Positions 1 through 5,231 of a DNA stretch of 5,231 nucleotides are shown here, in pieces. The stretch is from contig JBLHLB010000303.1 of the NCBI GenBank assembly GCA_047618505.1, forward strand, positions 1 through 5,231, read 5' to 3'. Position 1 is the stretch's first letter, and each line of letters begins with the position of its first letter. Position numbers and translations under genes: made by a program. The stretch is from JBLHLB01 sp047618505 (lineage in GTDB: Bacteria > Planctomycetota > UBA1135 > GCA-002686595). The notes below the pieces were generated by a model, which had not been told where the DNA came from, did not search any database, and worked only from the letters and a program-made list of their open reading frames with translations.

Positions 1-133
1 AAGCCATGCAGTGGGGATCAACAGCCACCACTAGGCCGCGGTAGTCATAGCGGCGATGGCGCACGAGAGCGCCCACGGCGAACCGCTGGGAGGGTTCCGG
101 CTTGGGAGTGTCGTAACGCCTGATCTGGATCAT
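1..133 (-). CDS. HspQ/YccV-like hemimethylated-DNA-binding domain protein, N-terminal 44 residues (3' end outside window)
   Basis: Reading the minus strand from the ATG at 133 gives 44 residues before the window ends. After a short basic and proline-rich lead (MIQIRRYDTPKPEPSQR) comes RFAVGALVRHRRYDYRGLVV and then AVDPHC. This matches the opening of the HspQ/YccV family: F-x-[IV]-G-x-x-V-R-H, then Y-x-G-[VL]-V-V and [IV]-D-P. In E. coli, HspQ/YccV binds hemimethylated DNA in vitro and acts as a specificity factor for the Lon protease; the family folds as a small beta-barrel. The family is usually about 100 residues, so more than half of this protein lies to the left of the window. The start is well defined: the only in-frame ATG between the stop codon at 143-145 and the conserved core is at 133. 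A weak AGG lies just upstream. Family membership is confident; the function in this organism is inferred. The gene is divergent from the TetR remnant on the other strand. Confidence 0.85.
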   Translation of the reverse strand, partial: MIQIRRYDTPKPEPSQRFAVGALVRHRRYDYRGLVVAVDPHCMA

Positions 134-390
134 GACCTGATTCTAACCAGAGATGATCATTTGACCGGGGCCATCTGTATTCGCCTGCGCGTGCCGCATA
201 GTTCGTCCACGGGAATGACCAAGGGCCAGGGCCTGGACTCGAACTCTGGGCTTAGGCTAACGCCCTGCTGTAATCCACTTTTAGTGAGCCGAGACGCCCT
301 AGAGCACCTCGGCCCTCACCCTGTTTTGAGCCCCCCTCGGACCACCACAAATCGACGCAACAAGCGAACCCCGCCAGCGTCATCGAGACC

Positions 391-420
391 TTGGGAGCCC
401 GGGCAGAATGGACCTATTTG
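391..420 (+). promoter_or_regulatory. Weak candidate promoter for the TetR remnant
   Basis: TTGGGA at 391-396 and TATTTG at 415-420 are separated by 18 bases. They resemble sigma70 -35 and -10 boxes only partly (four of six bases against TTGACA, and TAT plus a weaker match against TATAAT). The position, about 50 bases ahead of the ATG at 470, fits, and the -10 box would sit inside the left arm of the inverted repeat at 411-439, as expected for a repressor that controls its own gene. Such matches arise often by chance and planctomycete promoters are poorly characterised, so this is a suggestion only. Confidence 0.25.
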
Positions 421-439
421 TCCAGGCGCACAAATAGTC
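411..439. promoter_or_regulatory. Inverted repeat upstream of the TetR remnant, candidate operator
   Basis: A perfect 7-base inverted repeat, TATTTGT (415-421) and ACAAATA (430-436), is separated by 8 bases. Allowing one bulged C at 414, the arms extend to GAC (411-413) and GTC (437-439), giving ten paired positions. The arms are AT-rich in a GC-rich window, which makes a chance origin less likely. The repeat ends 30 bases before the ATG of the TetR remnant. TetR-family repressors typically bind palindromes of roughly 15-30 bases in their own promoter, so this may be the former autoregulatory operator. There is no T-tract on either side, so an intrinsic terminator is less likely. The symmetry is seen directly; the operator role is inferred. 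Confidence 0.45.
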
Positions 440-469
440 GCCATGTGGGCGGGCAGGTTGCTCAAGACC

Positions 470-1007
470 ATGAAAGTAGCACAAGATGGACGTCGTGAGC
501 GATCGGCAGCGACCCGCGGTCGCCTCTCGGGGGCCGCCGGGGAGCTTTTTACCCAGTTCGACTACGCCGGGACCAGCCTTTCCGGCACCCAGGAACGGGT
601 CGGGGCCCACCGCGCCATGATTTGCTACCACTGTGTCAGCAAACAGGGTCTCTACAGCGCGGGCCAAACTGACACGATTGAGGTCGGCTTGGAGCTACTT
701 GAAATAGCCCTGAGACGTTACCGCCCCAGGGCTCCCACAGATCGGGACGTTCGCAATTGACGCATCCGGTTCCTCAGACTTGCAGGTTCGCTGGGCAGTC
801 ACCCTGCCATGCCAGGCAGAAGCGGACGCTGGACGGCCCACCCGAACTGCTCCGCTGCTACTGCAACTTCTACGGAGCTCATGGATTTCTTAGGTTCGGA
901 ACCGTGAACAGAACTCCTGCTATGCAGGCAGGCTTGGCGACAAGAAAGCTGAACTCATGGCCATCTTCACTGCCCCGGGTGCCACCGTGCTCTCTGTGGC
1001 TGCGTGA
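470..1007 (+). pseudogene. Decayed TetR-family transcriptional regulator (stop codon and two frame changes)
   Basis: From the ATG at 470, the first 62 codons translate into a recognisable TetR-type helix-turn-helix domain: RRERSAATRGRL, AAGELF, YAGTSL, ERVGAHRAMI, YH, SK and GLY occur in the right order and spacing. Several positions look damaged: SGT where an E-x-I-A-like segment is usual, and CYHC where YYHF is usual. The frame stops at TGA 758-760 after 96 residues, about half a TetR protein. Reading on in the same frame gives RFLRLAGSLGSHPAMP (about 767-814). The next frame gives TLDGPPELLRCYCNFYGAHG (826-885). The third gives AGRLGDKKAELMAIF followed by TAPGATVLSVAA (924-1004), ending at TGA 1005-1007. 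These resemble successive parts of a TetR C-terminal ligand-binding domain, and the total span of about 178 codons fits the usual 190-210. Both frame changes are in the same direction, each consistent with loss of one base. The DNA-binding part is recognised with good confidence; assignment of the C-terminal pieces is weaker. Sequencing or assembly error is the main alternative to true decay. Confidence 0.65.
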
Positions 1008-1033
1008 CGCAAACCTGAACGTTTCACACAGAG
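992..1033. repeat. Spaced inverted repeat CTCTGTG / CACAGAG
   Basis: CTCTGTG at 992-998 and CACAGAG at 1027-1033 are perfect inverted copies separated by 28 bases. Inside the spacer, AAAC (1011-1014) and GTTT (1021-1024) can also pair. The repeat spans the 3' limit of the TetR remnant. It could be a stem in a transcript or simply chance; there is no T-tract to suggest a terminator. Confidence 0.3.
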
Positions 1034-1078
1034 GGAGCAGTATCCAAGCGTGCTGCTTGACTAACAATGAACGGAGGA

Positions 1079-1109
1079 AGCGCCAGGCAAAGGCGCTAGC
1101 GAACTAGCG
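1079..1109 (-). terminator. Two overlapping hairpins at the 3' end of the haemoglobin gene, possible terminator
   Basis: On the minus strand, CGCTAG-TTCG-CTAGCG (1109-1094) forms a 6-bp stem with a TTCG loop, and its first arm covers the haemoglobin stop codon at 1104-1106. Immediately after, AGCGCC-TTTGCCT-GGCGCT (1097-1079) forms a second 6-bp stem. The two stems share bases 1094-1097, so only one can form at a time. The sequence after the second stem is mildly T-rich (TCCTCCGTTCATTGTT) but lacks a proper T-run, so this is at best a weak intrinsic terminator. The stems are read directly; their role is inferred. Confidence 0.35.
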
Positions 1110-1517
1110 AGGCGCGCCCTCGTCGGCTTCGTTCCACGCTTCCGCGGTCGGAACGACCTGGGATTGCATGCGCGCGACCATCACCGCGCGAGCCTTGATG
1201 GACTCTACGTGGGGTCCTTCCCAACCGCTATCGACCGTGTCGTGGAAGAGCCAGATCCAACGGGCGAACTGCTCGGAGCGGAAGGGCTGCACAGCGGAGA
1301 GCGCGGCGTGCTTCTGGGTCGGCACGCCGTTGAAGCCCGGAAGCCCGAGCTCGAGCTTGCACCAGAAGGCCGTGATCTTCGGGACGTGCTCGTCCCAATC
1401 GACCGCGGCTTGGCCCACGAAGACCGGGCTGAGCAAGTCGTCTTCCGAAACGCGCTGGTAAAAGATGCGCACCAGATCTTCGATCTGGTCGGGGCAGTCT
1501 AGGTCGGGAAAAGCCAC
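1104..1517 (-). CDS. Group III truncated haemoglobin (2-on-2 globin)
   Basis: This 137-residue haem protein shows the hallmarks of group III truncated haemoglobins (the Campylobacter Ctb class). In order: LVRIFYQRV with Tyr20 (B10), Phe33 (CD1) in LLSPVF, W-D-E-H with His44 (E7), ITAFW with Trp52 (E15), G-V-P-T-Q-K-H with the proximal haem ligand His70 (F8), and FARW with Trp87 (G8). Tyr B10, His E7 and Trp G8 form the distal pocket that binds O2 or NO in this group, so the protein should bind haem. It is cytoplasmic, with no signal peptide. Proposed roles in the family include O2 handling, NO detoxification and peroxide chemistry; which applies here cannot be told. The length is normal for the class. 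The start is GTG at 1517, with no clear Shine-Dalgarno sequence; it is chosen because it sits just before the conserved helix B region and the open frame further upstream has no family-like sequence. No partner gene is adjacent: 580 bases separate it from the DUF1501 gene, so it probably has its own promoter. Confidence 0.93.
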   Translation of the reverse strand: MAFPDLDCPDQIEDLVRIFYQRVSEDDLLSPVFVGQAAVDWDEHVPKITAFWCKLELGLPGFNGVPTQKHAALSAVQPFRSEQFARWIWLFHDTVDSGWEGPHVESIKARAVMVARMQSQVVPTAEAWNEADEGAPR

Positions 1518-1655
1518 TGTTCTTAGTACGCCGCCGTGATGATTTGCATGCCCGCGCGCCTCCGGCGGTGTCAGGACTTGTCGAGCTCCTCGGTCTATTC
1601 CGGATCGAGCAGTGCATACCGAAAACCAAACCCAGGTCCCCAGAGCCCACTATTC

Positions 1656-1679
1656 TCGCGTTTTGATCACCGTACGCGA
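1656..1679. repeat. Inverted repeat TCGCGT / ACGCGA
   Basis: TCGCGT at 1656-1661 and ACGCGA at 1674-1679 are perfect 6-base inverted copies with a 12-base spacer containing TGATCA. The element lies about 140 bases upstream of the haemoglobin start, a position where a regulatory site would be possible. Six-base arms are common by chance in GC-rich DNA. Confidence 0.2.
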
Positions 1680-1838
1680 AAGGCTAGCCAGAGACAACCC
1701 ACGCGATAGCGACCATCTGGCATACCCTGGATTCTCAGACTCCTGCAGCTTCCTCGCACAATGGCTAAAGACCGTCAACGCGTGCTCTTGAGAGCGTCGC
1801 TGCACCGATCCGTTGGGAGAGTCGGTGATGTGAGCGGC

Positions 1839-1876
1839 AAGCCTGTTCTCAACGGGCTTCACCATCGGTATTACCG
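1839..1876 (+). other. Stable stem-loop followed by a short palindrome
   Basis: On the plus strand AAGCCTGTT (1839-1847) pairs with AACGGGCTT (1851-1859) across a three-base loop CTC, giving nine pairs including one G-T wobble. On the minus strand the wobble becomes an A-C mismatch, so the structure favours a plus-sense transcript. Seven bases later the 11-base palindrome CGGTA-T-TACCG occupies 1866-1876. Neither is followed by a T-run, so they do not look like intrinsic terminators. A structured RNA element or a protein-binding site is possible; no function can be assigned. Confidence 0.35.
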
Positions 1877-2068
1877 CGCGAACTGAACTGGCCAGAAGGG
1901 GGTGCGCATTCACTGCCCTTGGGGACGGTGCGCCTTCGTCACCCGGTAGCAACCTTGCTGCATACCCCTCGCTAAATGGACTGTCGATCGAGACGGTCTA
2001 CTGGAACCGCGGACGAGCTTATCAGTAGGCCCAGGATGTCGGTCACCCCTGTTCCATCCATCGAAGAT

Positions 2069-2088
2069 CGCTTCTGCTGCACGAAGCG
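2069..2088 (-). terminator. Stem-loop just after the DUF1501 stop codon, possible terminator
   Basis: On the minus strand CGCTTC (2088-2083) and GAAGCG (2074-2069) form a perfect 6-bp stem with an 8-base loop, starting 9 bases after the DUF1501 stop codon. No T-run follows, so it is not a canonical intrinsic terminator; it may instead stabilise the 3' end of the transcript. The position right after the gene pair is what makes it worth listing. Confidence 0.3.
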
Positions 2089-2097
2089 CGCCTCCGT

Positions 2098-3519
2098 TCA
2101 GATGATCTTCGTCAACACCCGACCGTGCACGTCCGTGAGGCGGACGTCGCGGCCGGCGTAGCGGTAGGTCAAGCGCTCGTGGTCGAGGCCCAGGAGGTGG
2201 AGCACTGTTGCCCAGAGGTCGTAGACGTCGCACGGATCCTCGACGGCGCGATAGCCCAGCTCGTCCGTGGCGCCGTAGACCGTGCCGCCCTTCACGCCGC
2301 CGCCGGCGAGGAACACGCTGAAGCCCAAGGGGTTGTGGTCGCGCCCGTCGCTGCCTTGAGAAAAGGGCGTACGACCAAACTCACCGGCCCAGACGATCAA
2401 GGTCTCGTCCAGGAGCCCACGTCGCTTCAGGTCCATGATCAACGCAGCGATCGGCTGGTCGACCTGATGTGCCATGGCAGCGTGACCCTTCTCGATCGCG
2501 CTGTGCTGGTCCCAGGGGTTCGCGGCACCGCCAGCGCCGATATTCTTGGTCAAACAGCTCAATTCGACGAAGCGCACGCCCCGCTCGATCAGCCTGCGGG
2601 CCAAAAGGCACTGGCGGGCGTAGGCCGCCTTGGTCGGCTCCGGAGAATCGATGCCGTAGAAGGCCTTCGTCGCAGCCGATTCACCAGAGAGGTCGCAGAC
2701 CTCCGGGACCGCGGCCTGCATGCGATACGCGGTCTCGTAGTTCTGAATAGCGGCTTCAATCTGAGGATCCGGCTCGCCTGCATGGAACGCGCCGTCGAGC
2801 TCTTGGATCAGATCGAGGTGCCGGCGCTGAGCGCGACCCTGCAGGCTGGCCGTGATATTCCGAACGGCGGGCACCGTGTCCGCCTTCAGAATGGAGGCCT
2901 GATGCTGCGCAGGCAGGAAGCCGCTGCTGAACAAGCCCACACCGCCGTGTGGCGCGACCGCGTTGCCGCTCTGCAGCACGACAAAGCCCGGCAGATTCCG
3001 GTTCAGCGTTCCTAGTCCATAGGTCGTCCAGGCACCGGCGCTCGGGTGACCCAGGAAGGGAAAGCCGGTGTGCATGGCGTAGTTCCCCTGGGCGTGTTCG
3101 TTGACGCTGCTGGTCATCGAACGGATCACGGCCAGCTCATCGGCCACGCCTCCGAGCGCGGGGAAGATCGAGCTCACCGGAAGGCCACTTTCTCCGTACC
3201 GCCTGAACTTGAACGGCGAAGGCAGCACGTTGCCGTTCTGGTTGAACTGCGTGCGTGCGATCGAAACGGGCATGGGCTTCCCGGCCAGACGCTCTAGCTC
3301 AGGCTTGGGGTCGAAGGAATCGACCTGCGAGACGCCACCCGACATGTAGCAGAAGATCACGCGCTTCGCACGCGGTGCGTGATGGGGGAGCTGCGCGCGG
3401 TCTACCTCCGATCGCCCGGCCTCGGACTGCTCCGCCATGAGGCCCGACAAGGCCACCATCCCGAAACCCGTGGACGTCCTCTTCAGCACCTGCCGGCGTG
3501 AGAATCGTTGGGGGCTCAT
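2098..3519 (-). CDS. DUF1501 family protein, Tat-exported, alkaline-phosphatase-like fold
   Basis: This 473-residue protein is a full-length DUF1501 member. Residues 7-13 (SRRQVLK), followed by the weakly hydrophobic stretch TGFGMVALSGLM, form a twin-arginine signal, so it should be exported folded by the Tat system. Family motifs follow in order: GGVSQVDSFDPKPEL (61-75), GKPMP (80-84), SGLPVSSIFP (111-120), GAWTTYGLGTLNRNLPGFVV (162-181), CLLARRLIERGVRFVEL (304-320), WDQH (336-339), LKRRGLLDETLIVWAGEFG (364-382) continuing RTP, GRDH (392-395), AGGGVKGG (405-412) and LLGLDHERLTYRYAGRDVRL (442-461). DUF1501 belongs to the alkaline-phosphatase/sulfatase-like superfamily; the conserved Asp, His and Glu in the DSFD, WDQH, GEFGRTP and GRDH motifs are plausible metal ligands, but no substrate is established. 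The start is ATG 3519, supported by GAGG seven bases upstream. It lies 9 bases after the DUF1553 gene, with which it forms an operon. Such pairs are numerous in planctomycete genomes and are thought to act together outside the cytoplasm. Family certain; activity unknown. Confidence 0.96.
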   Translation of the reverse strand: MSPQRFSRRQVLKRTSTGFGMVALSGLMAEQSEAGRSEVDRAQLPHHAPRAKRVIFCYMSGGVSQVDSFDPKPELERLAGKPMPVSIARTQFNQNGNVLPSPFKFRRYGESGLPVSSIFPALGGVADELAVIRSMTSSVNEHAQGNYAMHTGFPFLGHPSAGAWTTYGLGTLNRNLPGFVVLQSGNAVAPHGGVGLFSSGFLPAQHQASILKADTVPAVRNITASLQGRAQRRHLDLIQELDGAFHAGEPDPQIEAAIQNYETAYRMQAAVPEVCDLSGESAATKAFYGIDSPEPTKAAYARQCLLARRLIERGVRFVELSCLTKNIGAGGAANPWDQHSAIEKGHAAMAHQVDQPIAALIMDLKRRGLLDETLIVWAGEFGRTPFSQGSDGRDHNPLGFSVFLAGGGVKGGTVYGATDELGYRAVEDPCDVYDLWATVLHLLGLDHERLTYRYAGRDVRLTDVHGRVLTKII

Positions 3520-3526
3520 GAAAACG

Positions 3527-3530
3527 CCTC
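3527..3530 (-). promoter_or_regulatory. Ribosome binding site of the DUF1501 gene overlapping the upstream stop codon
   Basis: On the minus strand GAGG (3530-3527) lies seven bases before the DUF1501 ATG and shares its GA with the TGA stop codon of the DUF1553 gene. Ribosomes ending the first gene would be placed directly on the start of the second, which indicates translational coupling and fixes the DUF1501 start at 3519. Confidence 0.75.
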
Positions 3531-5231
3531 AACGCACATAGATGAACTCCTTCAAGTTGAAGAGCACGTGCGCGACGCGCGTCCATGCTTCGCCGGTTTC
3601 TTGAGGCTCGCCGAGCTCTTCGAGCTCCGTCCGGAGCTGTGCGCGCTCGCGTTCGAGCTCGTCGACGCGCAGGCGCTCCGGCTCTGCAAGCGCGGCGAGG
3701 ACCGCACGCTGGCTGACATACGGACTTCCAGCGCTGGAGGACGCAAGCTCCTCGGTGCTGAGGGCACGGTCGTGGAGTCGCACTTCGAGGATGCGGCCTC
3801 GGAACATGCGTCCGGCACCCGGAGCACCGTGCCGGAGACCGAACAGGACCTGACTGTCACGTGCGGCGAAGGTCGCGGGCTCGGTCTTGCGATAGGGCTC
3901 GCCGTAGGCTGTGCCGTTGCGATACCCGCGGATCGTCCCGTCGGCGTCGTACGCGATCGCGACGTGCACCGGCTCCCCGGCGCGCGACTCCTCGTCCTGG
4001 CCACCGAAGTCCTGGGTGCGGCGGAAGTTGTCCGAGCCCGCCATCCAACGACGCACAATCCGCTCCGCAAACACGATCGAATCGAAGACGCCTCCGCGCA
4101 GGTCCTGCACCGTCACGACGCCACCGCCGCGCTGGTCTGCTTGCGTGACCTCCACCCAGACCTCCAAGGTCTTTGCCCGTAGCTCGCGTCCGATGGGGGA
4201 AGTGGAGACGTGTCCGTTTCCGTCCAGGACAAGCGCACCGTTCTCCAGCCTGGCGCTGCCGTGCAGCGTTCCGTGCAGGTCACCCACTTGGTCCTCGAGT
4301 CCTTCCCTAAAGTCCCAATGGGCGAAGGGTGCGAAGTCGGGCGCAGCGGGTTTTCGTCCGCCCTCCTCCAGGAGGCGTGTGCGCACCGGATCGAGAATCC
4401 GATCGAGCGCGGCCTGCCTCGCCGCGAGCGAGTCTCCGAGCGCGTGTCGTCGCGTCTGCGCTCGACCGAGTTCGGCGGTACAGCTCTCGAGGTAGTTCTT
4501 CAGACCAGAGAGCTCGGTCGCCGTCCCAGGTCTCCCCAGCGCGGACTCGAACATGTGCGCAACGCGTGCCTCGTGGGATGTGAGCGTCACATCGGAAAGC
4601 ACGCTCGCCGCCCAGTCGGCGGCCAATTCCACGACCCGTGGGTCATTGAGAAGCGCCAGAGACTGCGCCGGCGTGTTCGTCACGTTCCGGCGCCCCACCG
4701 TCGCGAAGGGCACCGGCGCGTCGAACGTCTGGAGAAACTCGTCCAATGAATTGCGCCGCGACTGAAGGTAGATACTGCGGCGTGTCGACCCCGCGTTCGC
4801 CGGCGTACCTGGTCCGAAGCGCGTGGCGTCCAGCTGACCCGATACGGAGAGGAGCGCGTCACGAATAAGCTCCGCCTCAAGGCGGCGCACGTTCGCGTGG
4901 GAAAGCCAGTGGTTCTCCGGATCGACGTCAAGAGCCCGCACGCTGGGCGTGGCTGCTTGCTGCCAGGTCTTCGAGCTCAGCACGAGGCGCAGGAGCTGCT
5001 TGACCGACCAGTCCTCAATGACGAAGCGCGTCGCCAACCAGTCCAGAAGCTCGGGGTGGGTCGGAAGCGCACCCAGCCGGCCGAAGTTGTCCGGGGTCGT
5101 AACGATGCCGCGGCCGAAGAGGTAGTGCCAAATGCGATTGGCGGCGACCCGGGCGGTCAAGGGGTTGTCCGCGCGCAGCAGATCCTCGGCCAGCTCGAGG
5201 CGTCCGCTCTGTTCGGTTTCGTAGGGGGTAT
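3529..5231 (-). CDS. DUF1553 (PSD1-type) protein with LamG-like domain; C-terminal 566 residues (5' end outside window)
   Basis: The open frame enters at the right edge without a start codon. Numbering from the first complete codon in the window, residues 1-213 are the DUF1553 core: SGRLELAEDLL, NPLTARVAANRIWHYLFGRG, IVTTPDNFGRLGALPTHPEL, LDWLATRFV, RLEAELIRDALLSVSGQLD, RRSIYL and PAQSLALLNDPRV, all typical of the family. Residues 238-290 are charged and helical, probably coiled coil. Residues 303-498 (HWDFREG, LVLDGNGHVS, LEVWVEV, VHVAIAYDADGTIRGYRNG, YGEPY, GRILEVRLHDRALSTEEL) form a LamG-like concanavalin-type jellyroll, usually a carbohydrate- or protein-binding module. A second charged helix (about 512-543) leads to the family's closing motif LFNLKEFIYVR, so the stop at 3529-3531 is the true end. 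Full-length members usually carry a planctomycete-specific cytochrome c domain and DUF1549 before DUF1553; those would lie to the right of the window. The TTG at 5160 is internal, not the start, because family sequence continues upstream of it. Exported location is expected from the family. The function is not established. Confidence 0.95.
   Translation of the reverse strand, partial: TPYETEQSGRLELAEDLLRADNPLTARVAANRIWHYLFGRGIVTTPDNFGRLGALPTHPELLDWLATRFVIEDWSVKQLLRLVLSSKTWQQAATPSVRALDVDPENHWLSHANVRRLEAELIRDALLSVSGQLDATRFGPGTPANAGSTRRSIYLQSRRNSLDEFLQTFDAPVPFATVGRRNVTNTPAQSLALLNDPRVVELAADWAASVLSDVTLTSHEARVAHMFESALGRPGTATELSGLKNYLESCTAELGRAQTRRHALGDSLAARQAALDRILDPVRTRLLEEGGRKPAAPDFAPFAHWDFREGLEDQVGDLHGTLHGSARLENGALVLDGNGHVSTSPIGRELRAKTLEVWVEVTQADQRGGGVVTVQDLRGGVFDSIVFAERIVRRWMAGSDNFRRTQDFGGQDEESRAGEPVHVAIAYDADGTIRGYRNGTAYGEPYRKTEPATFAARDSQVLFGLRHGAPGAGRMFRGRILEVRLHDRALSTEELASSSAGSPYVSQRAVLAALAEPERLRVDELERERAQLRTELEELGEPQETGEAWTRVAHVLFNLKEFIYVR

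Larger units (their letters stand above)
134..469. other. Intergenic region between the HspQ-like gene and the TetR remnant
   Basis: I see no recognisable coding sequence on either strand in this stretch. An open plus-strand frame continues upstream of the TetR remnant through it, but its translation has no family resemblance, is rich in Pro, Arg and Thr, and overlaps the HspQ-like gene on the opposite strand at its far end. The region should contain the promoter of the HspQ-like gene (minus strand) and, originally, that of the TetR gene (plus strand). I cannot identify the HspQ-like promoter confidently. The only clear structure is the inverted repeat at 411-439. Confidence 0.6.
1518..2097. 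other. Long intergenic region with several dyad symmetries
   Basis: I find no gene I can support here. A minus-strand frame of about 100 codons (1650-1952) and a plus-strand frame of 59 codons (GTG at 1612 to TGA at 1789-1791) are open, but their translations match no family I recognise and have no convincing ribosome binding site. The stretch contains short symmetric elements, described separately: TCGCGT/ACGCGA (1656-1679), GCTCT/AGAGC (1784-1795), a 9-bp hairpin (1839-1859) and CGGTA-T-TACCG (1866-1876). It lies downstream of the DUF1501 gene and upstream of the haemoglobin gene, so it should hold the terminator of the first and the promoter of the second. I could not identify the haemoglobin promoter. 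Confidence 0.5.

Noticed and set aside
225..325. tRNA-like features on the minus strand (GAGTTCGAGTCC, and AGGGCC facing GGCCCT)
   Set aside because: The sequence around GTTCGAGTC cannot form a five-base-pair T-stem, and no acceptable anticodon arm or D-arm fits between the outer pairing segments.
56..469. Open plus-strand frame running into the TetR remnant, which would give a 234-residue protein from 56
   Set aside because: The first part overlaps the HspQ-like gene on the opposite strand and resembles no protein family; only the sequence from about 470 onward is recognisable.
879..1067. Minus-strand 62-codon frame
   Set aside because: It shows no motif and lies opposite the decayed TetR C-terminal region.
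1612..1791. Plus-strand 59-codon frame from GTG containing ITVRERLARDNPRD
   Set aside because: It looks protein-like in places but has no ribosome binding site, no recognisable family and no neighbour on this strand; it may be chance.
1650..1952. Minus-strand frame of about 100 codons between the DUF1501 and haemoglobin genes
   Set aside because: No recognisable motif, no good ribosome binding site, and an unconvincing composition; not enough to call a gene.
2125..3015. Long plus-strand open frame of 296 codons opposite the DUF1501 gene
   Set aside because: It is antisense to a clearly recognised full-length DUF1501 gene; long antisense frames are expected in GC-rich coding DNA.
3508..4182. 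Plus-strand open frame of 224 codons opposite the DUF1553 gene
   Set aside because: It is antisense to the LamG-like region of a recognised gene and has no family resemblance of its own.

Overview
This window most likely comes from a GC-rich planctomycete (phylum Planctomycetota) or a close relative. The strongest evidence is a minus-strand gene pair filling 2098-5231: a DUF1553 (PSD1-type) protein followed 9 bases later by a Tat-exported DUF1501 protein. This pairing is a hallmark of planctomycetes and occurs to a lesser extent in Verrucomicrobiota. All intact coding sequence in the window lies on the minus strand.

Layout by region. 1-133 (minus) is the start of an HspQ/YccV-like gene that runs off the left edge. 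134-469 has no recognisable gene; its main feature is an inverted repeat at 411-439. 470-1007 (plus) holds the decayed remains of a TetR-family regulator, recognisable in three successive reading frames and broken by one stop codon and two frame changes. 1104-1517 (minus) is an intact group III truncated haemoglobin with a complete set of haem-pocket residues. 1518-2097 is about 580 bases with no gene I can support, but with several short dyad symmetries. 2098-3519 (minus) is the DUF1501 protein, and 3529-5231 (minus, 5' end outside the window) is the DUF1553 protein with a LamG-like domain.

How the genes work together. The DUF1553 and DUF1501 genes are almost certainly co-transcribed and translationally coupled, because the ribosome binding site of the second overlaps the stop codon of the first. 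Both are expected to act outside the cytoplasm, but their biochemical roles are unknown. The haemoglobin, the HspQ-like protein and the TetR remnant have no evident functional link to that pair or to each other. I saw no CRISPR array, rRNA, tRNA or insertion sequence. I did not find a convincing new multi-gene system. The least expected items are the hidden TetR pseudogene with an operator-like repeat upstream of it, and the unusual placement of the LamG domain in the DUF1553 protein.
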